DNA of 64,000 bases from Peterkaempfera bronchialis (lineage in GTDB: Bacteria > Actinomycetota > Actinomycetes > Streptomycetales > Streptomycetaceae): NCBI RefSeq assembly GCF_003258605.2, contig NZ_CP031264.1, positions 3,658,001 to 3,722,000 on the forward strand, written 5' to 3'. A model generated the notes under the pieces. The model was not told where the DNA came from. It saw nothing but the letters and a program-made list of their open reading frames with translations, and did no database searches. Both the position numbers and the translations under genes were made by a program. Below, piece after piece: positions 53,602 to 62,000 of this stretch (positions are counted from its first letter, which is position 1; each line of letters begins with the position of its first letter).

Positions 53602-54833
53602 CAGAAGAGTCCTTCCGCTGGAGGGGGAGGCTCGGTTGGGGCGTGGCGGTCGGGAACTGCGGCCAACTGTTGGCGTGCGGCCCGTACGAGGTCGTCGATG
53701 CCCACGAGTTCGAGGCGGGCGGCGCTCGGACTGGTCTCGTGGATGCGGAACCTGTTCTGGTACCCGGTATCCGCCTGGAGCCTGATGCGTGGTACCGCCC
53801 AGAAGCAGCGGTCGTACGGCGGGTCTGCGGCCGGTGGCCGGGCTGAGGTTCCCAGCAAGGCGGCGCTGGACCAGTCCTTGACCTCCACCGCCCACGACTG
53901 TCCGCAGGGGAAGCGGACGTGCAGCCCGTAGGTGCCGTAGGAGGGCCACAGTTGTACGACGGCCCCGTACTTCTGCAACCGTTTCGCCAGTTGCCGTTCC
54001 AGGACCCCCGGCCCGGACACCCACTGACGAAGCGGGCGGATCAGCAGGTGGGTTCCGCCGTTGTCGTCCGCCTGGTACTCCCTGCCCCGTTTGACCGTGC
54101 CCCGCAGCCGGCACGCGTCCCGCTCGCAGACGAGTTCACCGTCCACCGTGGGGTGCAGCAATGTGCGGCAGTGTCCACAAGCCGTGTAGGTCCTGGTGTC
54201 GAGGTCCAGATGACTTGCCGGTGCGGAGACGTAGAGGTCGCGCAGCGGGGCTGCCAGGAGTTCGAGGCCCGTTCCGTCGCTGGGGAGTGTCGCCAGTTCG
54301 CGGCCGGTCAGGACGGGACGGTTGATCAGCAGCTCACGGAGGGCCCGGTATGTGTCGGGGCTGTCGTTGTCACGACAGAGTTCGGCGGCGTCGTCCATGG
54401 CCTGGCGCCCGACCTGCTGCGCGGTGGGGTCGACGCCGCTGAGTGCCAGTTCGTAGCAGATCTGAGTGGGTTGACGTGTATCCCGGTCCACTAGACGGGA
54501 GCCCGGCGGTGCGAGGTCGGGCGGGACGGGGAAGGACAGGTTGTCGATCGTTGATGTCGAGCACCACTCCACCAGCTGTGGGACGCTCTCCGGGGGATCG
54601 GCCTTCATGAGCAGGCAGGTGAGGACGACGCCGTCCAGGGCCTGCTGCACCGGAGGAGCGTACGGCAGGGCGAAGGTCCCCGGGTTGGGCACCTCGCTGA
54701 GGTGGACGATGGCCGTCGCGATGCCGCGCAGAAGGAGAGCCCCCTGTCGGTCGGGCCACCCCGGCGTGGCGGGGTGGTCGAACGAAGCCGTTCGAGTCGG
54801 AGTGTTGCGTGGTTGCCGCAGGCCCGGGATCAC
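53601..54833 (-). CDS. Zinc-ribbon plus REase-fold nuclease of the PIWI-RE cassette (pPIWI_RE_Y-type)
   Basis: 410 aa from GTG 54833, overlapping the upstream nuclease gene's stop by 4 nt (GTGA). The N-terminal half (about 1-190) is the helical Y-type domain of PIWI-RE islands. A zinc ribbon ACGHCRTLLHP...CERDACR (about 214-240) follows. The restriction-endonuclease fold (about 255-350) has a core GLHVRFPCGQSWAVEVKDW with the E-x-K pair (VEVKD) and an upstream Asp/Glu-containing strand. The C-terminus is Pro-rich. As the second nuclease partner of PIWI-RE it would cleave DNA exposed by the helicase. The start choice is fixed by overlap and loss of homology upstream. Confidence 0.85.
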   Translation of the reverse strand: MIPGLRQPRNTPTRTASFDHPATPGWPDRQGALLLRGIATAIVHLSEVPNPGTFALPYAPPVQQALDGVVLTCLLMKADPPESVPQLVEWCSTSTIDNLSFPVPPDLAPPGSRLVDRDTRQPTQICYELALSGVDPTAQQVGRQAMDDAAELCRDNDSPDTYRALRELLINRPVLTGRELATLPSDGTGLELLAAPLRDLYVSAPASHLDLDTRTYTACGHCRTLLHPTVDGELVCERDACRLRGTVKRGREYQADDNGGTHLLIRPLRQWVSGPGVLERQLAKRLQKYGAVVQLWPSYGTYGLHVRFPCGQSWAVEVKDWSSAALLGTSARPPAADPPYDRCFWAVPRIRLQADTGYQNRFRIHETSPSAARLELVGIDDLVRAARQQLAAVPDRHAPTEPPPPAEGLF

Positions 54834-56581
54834 GGCTGCACCCCCTGCTCGGACGGTGTGCCGGGCGGCGGGTTGGGCTGGCACCACTCGACCATTTCGC
54901 AGTACCGGCAGTACCGGCCCGGCCGGGGCAGTGCGGTCGTGTCGGCGTGCCAGTCGACCGCCAGGTCGTGGATGACCTGGCGGGCTTCGGCCCGGTGCAG
55001 GGGGTCCGACGGATCCACGATCACCAGCCGGGCTACGTCAGGGCCGAGCAGTTCGAGCTCGACCCGAGAAGTCGTGAGGTCGCCCTGGGCGCGTTCCATG
55101 AGCAGGACGGCGAGAGCCAGTTGGGGTACCTCGCGGAGCAGATCGGTTTCGCTCGAAAGGCGGAGCCGTGCATCGGTCTTGACCTCCCGGTAGACCCAGG
55201 AGGCGCCGTCCCGGTACAGCAGGTCGGACTTGGCGGTCACGAGCACGTCGGCGGCGGTGTCGTGCATCATGATGGATTTCTCATGCACGAGCGTCGTCAC
55301 CGTGGACAGCCGGTAGGGGCAGTGCCGTGCGTGGGCCGCCACCATCCGTGACCCGGTGCCCGCTTCTTCCAGGGGCACCGTCCACTTCCCGGCCGACCAG
55401 GGAGAGTTGCCGTCCGGTGCGTCCTCCGCCCGGCAGGCGACGCCCGGATGGCGCTCGTGCTGCTCTTGGATCCAGGCGTGTACAGCATGGCCTCGGACGA
55501 CGGTAGGGGTGAGGGAGCGACCGGTCCGGTCCGGCAACCTCAGCCGGCGGAGGCGTTCACGGGCGGCGCACGCTTCGTCGCGGCCCGGCCGCCCCGCGTA
55601 CGAGCGGCCGTTGGTGACGGACCAGATCCGGCGGGGTCGTGTGGTGTCCTCGATTCCGAGGAGGCCGGTGGTGCGGCGAAGCGCGGGGCAGACGGGTACG
55701 AGCTTGCAGTCCTCGCAGTCGTACCCGGGGACGAACTCACCGGAGGAGACAGCGCTGGCGAGCTGCGGCCTCCCGATCCTCTGGTACCGCTCCTCGATCC
55801 TCCCAAGCGTTTGTTCGTCCACCAGCCGTCGCGTTCCGTCGAGGCAACTGACCTCGCGGATGCGGACGAGATCGGGCAGTCGGGCGCCGTCCGGGGTGTC
55901 GGTTTCGAGTGGTTCGGCGTTCTCCTTCCAGCGGAACCATTCCGGCAGCCGGTGCGGGGTCCCGAAAGCGAGGACCATGGCGGTGGCGGCCAACTGGCCC
56001 TCGTCGGGCTCTGTTTCGGACAGCGGGCCGGCGACAGGGATCCACAGTTCGCGGACGGATCCGTCCGGTGAGGTGTATGGGCGACCCCAGGCGCACTGCT
56101 CGTAGCGGCGTGCGCCCCGTTCGTCGGGTTCGTCCAGGGGCGTCACCCGCACCCAGGGGTGGCGTACCGGAATCAGGCCCTGGTAGCCGCCAGCCAGGTA
56201 CTGCGTGACCGCGGTGCGGGTCCATGTGGCGAGGGCCGGGTCCGCCGCCGGGCGGTCGCCCTTGGCCTGCAGCGCAAGGGCCAGTGCGGTCGCGACCGCC
56301 ACGTCCTTGTACTCGATCAGGTTCAGCGCGTCACCCGCCGGGCCCAGGTTGAAGTCCTCACGGGGGTCGGCCTTGTAGCCGGGCAGTGGTCCCGCCGGAG
56401 GCTTGAGTCCGGGGCGGGCCTTGAGGGCGGTCTTATATCCGCACCGCCGTTCCGGCGTGCGGGCCGATCCCGCGAACACGCGGATTAGGTCGGTGCGGCC
56501 GCTGCTGTGGGGCGGGGGTAACCAGGTTGCCACGGTGGTCTCCAGGTCTGGACGGGCTTTGAGGGAGCACCATGAGAGCAT
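54830..56581 (-). CDS. Cas4/RecB-like PD-(D/E)XK nuclease with cysteine clusters
   Basis: 583 aa from ATG 56581 (weak ribosome site, start uncertain). The C-terminal half shows a Cas4/AddB-type nuclease: GHAVHAWIQEQH (about 367), KSDLLYRDGASWVYREVKTD with Asp, Glu and Lys of PD-(D/E)XK (about 452-468), then a QxxxY-like helix LREVPQLALAVLLMERA, and CRYCEMVEWC (about 557-566), a likely Fe-S ligand set. A second cluster CEDCKLVPVC lies at about 288. It is the first gene of the five-gene overlapping PIWI-RE operon. Cas4-like exonucleases process DNA ends, so guide generation or end trimming is a reasonable inference. Confidence 0.8.
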   Translation of the reverse strand: MLSWCSLKARPDLETTVATWLPPPHSSGRTDLIRVFAGSARTPERRCGYKTALKARPGLKPPAGPLPGYKADPREDFNLGPAGDALNLIEYKDVAVATALALALQAKGDRPAADPALATWTRTAVTQYLAGGYQGLIPVRHPWVRVTPLDEPDERGARRYEQCAWGRPYTSPDGSVRELWIPVAGPLSETEPDEGQLAATAMVLAFGTPHRLPEWFRWKENAEPLETDTPDGARLPDLVRIREVSCLDGTRRLVDEQTLGRIEERYQRIGRPQLASAVSSGEFVPGYDCEDCKLVPVCPALRRTTGLLGIEDTTRPRRIWSVTNGRSYAGRPGRDEACAARERLRRLRLPDRTGRSLTPTVVRGHAVHAWIQEQHERHPGVACRAEDAPDGNSPWSAGKWTVPLEEAGTGSRMVAAHARHCPYRLSTVTTLVHEKSIMMHDTAADVLVTAKSDLLYRDGASWVYREVKTDARLRLSSETDLLREVPQLALAVLLMERAQGDLTTSRVELELLGPDVARLVIVDPSDPLHRAEARQVIHDLAVDWHADTTALPRPGRYCRYCEMVEWCQPNPPPGTPSEQGVQP

Positions 56582-56618
56582 GATGTGTGAAGTGTGTCAA
56601 CCAGCTCGTTTGGGTGAC

Positions 56619-56656
56619 TTGACTACACGGTATTCTTCCGCTTCGATACGAATCGA
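56619..56656 (+). promoter_or_regulatory. Divergent promoter/operator region of the island
   Basis: TTGACT (56619-56624) is a plausible -35 element. Seventeen bases later TTCGAT overlaps the inverted repeat TCGAT-ACGA-ATCGA (56643-56656), 17 bp before the methylase ATG. The methylase has an N-terminal HTH, so auto-control at this site is a testable idea. Confidence 0.45.
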
Positions 56657-56672
56657 GTAGAGGGAGTTAACG

Positions 56673-58634
56673 ATGACGAGTGGTGCGATGGTTACGGCCG
56701 CGGAGATCGCGCGTATCGCCGGTGTCGGGCCCGCTGCTGTCAGCAACTGGCGCAGACGGCACCCCGACTTTCCCGGCCCCGTAGCGGGGACGGCCGTAAG
56801 CCCACAGTTCTCACTCGACGAGGTCGTGGCCTGGCTCCGGGAACATGGACGTGCCGTGACGGTCTCGCCCCTCGGCGAGCTGTGGCGGCGGATGAATGCG
56901 ATGCGCGACCCCGCGCGTCCCGCCGCGGTGCTGGCGTCCACTGGGGCCGTGATCGCGGGCGAGTGGCAGCCCGGCCGAGGCGACGACGGAACCGACCTGC
57001 CTCAGGAGTTCGTCGACCAGGTGGGGCGGCTCAGCGCCGACCTCGGCGCGTCGGAAGTGTTCGAAGCGTTGCTGGACCGGTGGACCCAGGCCCACGCACG
57101 GCAGGTGGAGGTCACGTCGGCACCCATTGCGGCTCTGATGGCCGAGGTGGTGGCGGCCGGCAACGGTGCGACCCCGAGGACGGTCCTCGATCCCGCGTGC
57201 GGGACGGGCGGACTGCTCAGCGCGATGGCCGATGGCGGAGCCGAGTTCCTGTACGGTCAGGACCTTGACCCCGACCTCGCCGAGGTGGCCCGGCTTCGGC
57301 TCCGACTCAGGTCCGATGCGGAGTCCGTGCTCGCGGCGGGCGACTCGCTACTCGACGACGCCTTCTCCGGACACCGCGTCCAGGCCGTCGTCTGCAATCC
57401 GCCCTTCGGCCAGCGCTCCTGGGGGCGGAACGAGCTGGGCTACGACTCGCGCTGGAGCTACGGCCTTCCTCCGAACGCGGAACCGGAGCTGGCGTGGCTC
57501 CAGCACGCGCTGGCCCATCTCGACAGCGACGGGTACGTCGCTATGCTGATGCCTGCGGCAGCTGCCGTGCGGCCGTCCGGGCGACGTATCCGGGCCGAAC
57601 TCGTGCGTCGCGGAGCGCTGCGCGCGGTCGTCGCGCTGCCGTCTGGCGCCTCGTCCGTCCACGGGATGGGAACCCATCTCTGGCTCGCCGGGCCGCCGGA
57701 TGACAACGGCTCGCCGCAGGTCCTCCTCATCGATGCCGAAAGCGTTCCCACCTCGGCAGTCGACGGAGCGGACGGGGCGGGCGAGTGGCCGCTGGTCCAC
57801 CGCGTCGTGGTGTCCCAGTGGCGGGCGTTCCTCGACGGATCCGGGTCCGACAGCGAGGTCTGCCGGATACTGCCGGCGCACGACCTCCTCGACAACGAGG
57901 TCAACCTCACCCCGAGCCGGTACGTCCAGCGGGAGGTTGGCGACGCCGTCGACCTTCGGCGATTGGAGGAGGACCGCTCGCGTTTCGGGCAGGATCTGAT
58001 GAAACTGTCGGCCGGTCCGCCGGTCGTGGCGGAAGCTGTTGCCGAGCCCCCTGCCCTGGCTTCGCTGGACGACCTCGTGCGCACGGGCGCGGTCCGGATG
58101 TGGCGCGGGACGTCCAGGCGCGATTCCGCGCGGGAGGGATTGACCGAGCACCCGGTCATCACCGTGCATCAGGGAGTTTCCCGTACGGCGCCGACGGGGC
58201 GGGTCCTTGCCCTGCCCGAGGAAGCGGTTGCCGAGGGCGATGTCCTGCTGTTCACCGGAGGAATTGAGGGAACCCGTCCGGCCGACCCGGCGGAGTACGG
58301 GGCTGTGCCGGGCCCCGGAGTCACGGTGCTCAGACCTGACCCGTCGGTGGTCGACAGCTGGTTCCTGGCGGGGACGCTCGCCCACGGTGCGAACAGGCGC
58401 TACGCGGGAAGCACGTCGAGTTCCGGCAGCCGCACGAGGATCGACAGCGCCCGCCTCTCCGTACCGGTCCAAGGCCTGGACGAACAACGGAGGATCGGGC
58501 GGGCCTTCCAACAGCTGGCCCGGTTCAACGAGTCCCTGGACCGGTTGGCCGGGGACGGGCGCGACATGGCGCAGCGACTGCAGGACGCCTTGGCCGACGG
58601 CTCCGTCGGGCCGGCGGAGCCGTCGCATAGGTGA
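56673..58634 (+). CDS. HTH - N6-adenine DNA methyltransferase - specificity-domain fusion
   Basis: 653 aa from ATG 56673 with GGGAG upstream. Residues about 5-60 form a MerR/AlpA-like HTH (VTAAEIARIAGVGPAAVSNW, SLDEVVAWLREHG). A helical HsdM-like N-terminal part (about 65-150) precedes the methylase core with motif I DPACGTGGLL (about 172), DLDPDLAEVARLRLRL and catalytic NPPFGQRSW (about 242). Residues about 440-640 resemble a type I S-subunit target-recognition domain (VRMWRGTSRR, EGDVLLFTGGIEG, SARLSVPVQGLDEQRRIGRAF). No nuclease domain is present. It probably marks host DNA for the island's restriction genes and is coupled to the kinase. Confidence 0.88.
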   Translation: MTSGAMVTAAEIARIAGVGPAAVSNWRRRHPDFPGPVAGTAVSPQFSLDEVVAWLREHGRAVTVSPLGELWRRMNAMRDPARPAAVLASTGAVIAGEWQPGRGDDGTDLPQEFVDQVGRLSADLGASEVFEALLDRWTQAHARQVEVTSAPIAALMAEVVAAGNGATPRTVLDPACGTGGLLSAMADGGAEFLYGQDLDPDLAEVARLRLRLRSDAESVLAAGDSLLDDAFSGHRVQAVVCNPPFGQRSWGRNELGYDSRWSYGLPPNAEPELAWLQHALAHLDSDGYVAMLMPAAAAVRPSGRRIRAELVRRGALRAVVALPSGASSVHGMGTHLWLAGPPDDNGSPQVLLIDAESVPTSAVDGADGAGEWPLVHRVVVSQWRAFLDGSGSDSEVCRILPAHDLLDNEVNLTPSRYVQREVGDAVDLRRLEEDRSRFGQDLMKLSAGPPVVAEAVAEPPALASLDDLVRTGAVRMWRGTSRRDSAREGLTEHPVITVHQGVSRTAPTGRVLALPEEAVAEGDVLLFTGGIEGTRPADPAEYGAVPGPGVTVLRPDPSVVDSWFLAGTLAHGANRRYAGSTSSSGSRTRIDSARLSVPVQGLDEQRRIGRAFQQLARFNESLDRLAGDGRDMAQRLQDALADGSVGPAEPSHR

Positions 58635-59986
58635 TCGCAGGCGCTGGGGCAAGGAGCCCCGGAGCGTCGACGTACGGCTCGGGAAGATCCCGGGAAATGG
58701 TGGAATCAGTGCTGAAATCCCGCAGAGGACTGGTGCTGGCCGGTCGCTACCGTCTGGATGAGTTCCTCAGCCCCGGGGGTATGGGCGAAATCTGGAAGGC
58801 GTACGACGAGAGGATGGAACGTGTCGTTGTCGTCAAATTCCCCCAGCTGCACTCCGTGCACCCGCGAGGTCAGAGGGAACTGGTCAAGCGGTTCGCACAG
58901 GAGGTGATCGCGACTGCCAGGGTCGAAGTGGCGGGGGCCCTGCAGATTTTCGACTACGGCGAGGAGGATGGTTACCCGTATCTGGTCATGGAATACATCC
59001 GAGGGTTGACCCTGAGGGATTTCATGGCGGAGCATGGCGCGTTGGAGCTGAGTGTGGTGGCCAGTGTGGCCGTGGGAATCTGTCACGTGCTGGCGGAGGC
59101 GCATGCGTTGGGGATCGTGCACCGGGACATCAAGCCTGAGAATGTCATGATCACGGAGCGGGAAGGCCTGATCAAGGTCCTGGACTTCGGTATCGCCCGA
59201 TTCGCCGAGGAGACAGGCAGGACCAGACTCACGAAGACGGGGGACATGCCGGGTACCGTCGACTACATGGCCCCCGAGCAATTCGAGGGGCATGTTGCCA
59301 CGGTGTCGTCAGACCTGTACTCGCTCGGCTGCGTCATCTACGAAATGGCGGCAGGGCGGCCGGTATTCAAGGGGGCCAGCGCCTTCGACTACCAGCGGTG
59401 GCACCTGTACGAGTCACCGATTCCGCTGGAACGGGTGAACCCCGACTTCCCGCGCCAATTCCTCGATCTGGCCGACTCGCTCCTGAGCAAGGACCCCGCC
59501 GACAGGCCCGGTACTGCGGACGAGGTCAATCGTTGTCTGCGTAGGTATCTGCCGAAGAGCGGGAGCCCCGCCCCCGAAGGCATGATCGAGCACGACCCGA
59601 CCCTGCCGTACTCGAATCCGTGCGCCCCGATGAAACCGGTGTCCGATGCACGGAGGCGCGCCACCACCATGCCGACGACCCCGGTGTTCCGGCACCGTGA
59701 TGAGGTCGAGGCCCTGCGCCGGCAGGCCGGGGAAGTGATGCTCAGTGACCCGGCCCGAGCGGCGAAACTGATCAAGGACCGGCTGCCCGCCGCGATGAGG
59801 CACTACGGGAGGATCGACAACCACGTGCTGGACCTGCGCTTCCAGCTGGCCGAAGCCCTGGAAACCGGGGGACACCGCAGCGAGGCCTTCCACACCTACA
59901 AGGAGGCGCATCACGACACTGATGGGGTGCCGGCGCTGGAGAGGTACGTCAAGGAGGCCTCGGAGGGAATGCGGCGATGCGAATGA
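58631..59986 (+). CDS. Cytoplasmic Hanks-type Ser/Thr protein kinase with TPR-like tail
   Basis: 451 aa; GTG 58631 overlaps the methylase stop (GTGA), but ATG 58697 closer to the kinase domain is possible. The kinase core is complete: glycine loop LSPGGMGEIWKAYD, ATP-binding Lys in VVVVKF, catalytic HRDIKPEN (about 163), DFG (about 185), GTVDYMAPEQ and the conserved Arg in DPADRPGTADEV. There is no transmembrane helix or PASTA domain. The C-terminal 120 residues (VEALRRQAGEVMLSDPARAA, LDLRFQLAEALETGGHRSEAF) look like TPR-type helices. Kinases also occur in phage-defence loci such as BREX type 2 and Stk2-like systems; here it may sense infection or set activity. Confidence 0.9.
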   Translation: MIAGAGARSPGASTYGSGRSREMVESVLKSRRGLVLAGRYRLDEFLSPGGMGEIWKAYDERMERVVVVKFPQLHSVHPRGQRELVKRFAQEVIATARVEVAGALQIFDYGEEDGYPYLVMEYIRGLTLRDFMAEHGALELSVVASVAVGICHVLAEAHALGIVHRDIKPENVMITEREGLIKVLDFGIARFAEETGRTRLTKTGDMPGTVDYMAPEQFEGHVATVSSDLYSLGCVIYEMAAGRPVFKGASAFDYQRWHLYESPIPLERVNPDFPRQFLDLADSLLSKDPADRPGTADEVNRCLRRYLPKSGSPAPEGMIEHDPTLPYSNPCAPMKPVSDARRRATTMPTTPVFRHRDEVEALRRQAGEVMLSDPARAAKLIKDRLPAAMRHYGRIDNHVLDLRFQLAEALETGGHRSEAFHTYKEAHHDTDGVPALERYVKEASEGMRRCE

Positions 59987-60020
59987 GGCGAGCGGCGAAG
60001 GCGTTGCCCTCATACACTTC

Positions 60021-62000
60021 CTAGTCGATCGTGTCGGTGGGATCCTGCTCCGCCTCGCGCAGCAGCTCCAACTCCTTGTGGCGATCCGACCAGCGGGCGA
60101 CGCTCCGGTCGATGTGATCGAGGTCCTCGCGCAGGGCGGCAACCGCAGCAGGGTCCCAGCCCTCTTCTTCGACCTGGCTCCTGCCGCCGACCTGCTGCGG
60201 TACGGCCGCCATGACCTTCACGTTCCTCTGCAGGGAGTCCACGGAATTCCTCACCGACGCCCAGCGGACGGCGGCGGCCGGGTAGCCCACCGCAGCCTCT
60301 GCGAGGGGTTCACCGGTGTAGGCGTGACGTACCAGGCTGTCGGTCAGTTCCCGGTGGCTGCCGGTGGCTGTGACGACTCGGTGGCCCGACTCCCCGACCT
60401 CGTACAGCTTGTCGCCCCGCCGTCCGGCGCGAACGACCTCGTAGGCCTGGAGGATGCCCCGGCGACAGGAGAGCATCGCCCGGAGCACCGTGGCAGGGGA
60501 CCGGTCGTCCTCGTCCCCGGATCCGCCGAAGATCTCCCGCTGCAAGGCCATCGGCTCCGCCACCGCCATGTAGTAGACCGCCTTCACCGCGAGTTCGGTC
60601 TGGGCGACGCTCAGCCGGCCGTCATTGCCGTGACCGAGGCCGGCCTCCTCGAGCGCCTGGTCGCGCAACTGCTCGAGGGCCCGACCTCCCCCCTCATCGG
60701 ATTCGATCAGGGGGCCGGCGGGCAGGTCCTCGATCTCGGGCAACCGGTAGACGCGCTGCAAGGCCGCCCGACGGGACCGGATGAAGCCGAGGTCGCCCTC
60801 CTTCCCGGCGCGCAACGGTCGGAGGATCAGTTCGACGGCGATGTCGACGCGTTCCTCGCGCTTGGGCCTCAGCTTCGCGGTCAGCGACCTGATGCCTTCG
60901 TTCACCCGCCGGCTGGTTCCGACACCGCCGCCCAACAGGGACTTGACGATGCTCGCGGCCCTGACGTCGGAATGGCGGCTGAGCCCTTTGGCGAGCACCT
61001 CCTCGGCCGTGACCGTCGCGGCGAACCAATGCTTCTCCGCGTCCGTGATGTGGGCTGGGCCGGTACGTGCCGGTTCGACGAGGCTATCCAGGACGGCGTC
61101 CGCCTTCGCTTCGTTCTCCACCGCGGGCCCGTAGGGCCTCGGTGGGCGGATGTGCGTCAGCCCGATGAAGTTGCGAACCGCGGTGTGGAAGCGCTGATTC
61201 GTCTGCGAGTGCGGATCGAAGCCCACGACGACTCGTGCCGGGACGGTGAGGGCACGCAACTTCTGGCGCTCATCCTCGCGAAGGCCGTCCCAGCCCTGCT
61301 TCTGCGCGTGCCGGATCCATCGGTTGATCTCCTTCCGGTACTTCCGGTCGTCGCGCCCCCATTCGTAGGCCACCCTGCAGGGTGAGTAGTCGAGGAGCGA
61401 GTGGACCGCACTCACACGGCTCGAACCGTCCGCGGCCACCAGCAGGGAGGCGCGGGGATGTCCATTGGCATGCACGACGGTGAGCGCGACCACCGTCAGC
61501 GGCTGCAGCACACCCTCCGCGGCGATGTCGTACGCGAGTGGGTTCTCCCGAAGCAGGCGATCCTTCGTGTCCTCAAGGCGCTGTGCCAACAGATCGGGCG
61601 TCGGGATGCAGAGTTCGAGTTCGGCGTCACGGCCGATCAAGGACCCCGGTTCGGGAGTGGTCGCCACTGTGCTGCCGGAACCGCCGAGCGGGTACTGGCG
61701 ACGCCCATATTCCCGCGGGTTGGCGGGATGGGGGATCACCGAGGCGGACCAGAGCCGGGTCTCGACGATGGACAGGGTTCCGCCCTGCACTCTCAGTTCC
61801 GTTGCCTCGGTCAGCTTGCGCCGCATGTCGTCCGGGCGTACGGCGGATCGTGCCAGTGTCCAGGCCGCAGCGTCGGAGAGCCCTCGCGTCGACAAAGCGG
61901 TCGCCAGGTTGTCCACCGCTGTCGGTCGCGGCAGTTTGTAGGCCAGTGGCCGCCATCCTGACAGGGTCTCGTCTTCTCCGCCGATGGGTTCATCGTTCAT
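60021..62000 (-). CDS. ParB/DndB-like N-terminal-domain protein
   Basis: 659 aa from ATG 62000. About residues 160-225 read DIAAEGVLQPLTVVALTVVH then LLVAADGSSRVSAVHSLL. The G(I/V)LQPL...ADGSSR pattern is that of ParB/Srx-fold domains (the DGxxR motif), also seen in DGQHR/DndB-type proteins. An earlier NPREYGRRQYP segment (about 95) and a long helical C-terminus (about 300-650; GLSRHSDVRAASIVKSLLGG, WASVRNSVDSLQRNVKVMAAV) complete it. ParB-fold proteins bind DNA and hydrolyse CTP or cut DNA; this one has no ParA partner. It converges with the kinase, 34 bp apart. Confidence 0.65.
   Translation of the reverse strand: MNDEPIGGEDETLSGWRPLAYKLPRPTAVDNLATALSTRGLSDAAAWTLARSAVRPDDMRRKLTEATELRVQGGTLSIVETRLWSASVIPHPANPREYGRRQYPLGGSGSTVATTPEPGSLIGRDAELELCIPTPDLLAQRLEDTKDRLLRENPLAYDIAAEGVLQPLTVVALTVVHANGHPRASLLVAADGSSRVSAVHSLLDYSPCRVAYEWGRDDRKYRKEINRWIRHAQKQGWDGLREDERQKLRALTVPARVVVGFDPHSQTNQRFHTAVRNFIGLTHIRPPRPYGPAVENEAKADAVLDSLVEPARTGPAHITDAEKHWFAATVTAEEVLAKGLSRHSDVRAASIVKSLLGGGVGTSRRVNEGIRSLTAKLRPKREERVDIAVELILRPLRAGKEGDLGFIRSRRAALQRVYRLPEIEDLPAGPLIESDEGGGRALEQLRDQALEEAGLGHGNDGRLSVAQTELAVKAVYYMAVAEPMALQREIFGGSGDEDDRSPATVLRAMLSCRRGILQAYEVVRAGRRGDKLYEVGESGHRVVTATGSHRELTDSLVRHAYTGEPLAEAAVGYPAAAVRWASVRNSVDSLQRNVKVMAAVPQQVGGRSQVEEEGWDPAAVAALREDLDHIDRSVARWSDRHKELELLREAEQDPTDTID

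Noticed and set aside
53601-54114. Longer N-terminus for the helicase (frame open to 54114)
   Set aside because: That part is antisense-like, Arg/Pro-rich shadow of the REase gene. The ATG at 53601 overlaps the REase stop as expected for an operon.
56673-58634. Type IIG restriction-modification enzyme or BREX PglX
   Set aside because: No nuclease domain at the N-terminus, where an HTH is seen instead. It is about half the usual PglX length, and no pglZ, brxC or brxL is in the window.
58631-59986. PknB-type membrane kinase with PASTA domains
   Set aside because: No transmembrane helix or PASTA repeats. The tail looks like TPR-type helices.
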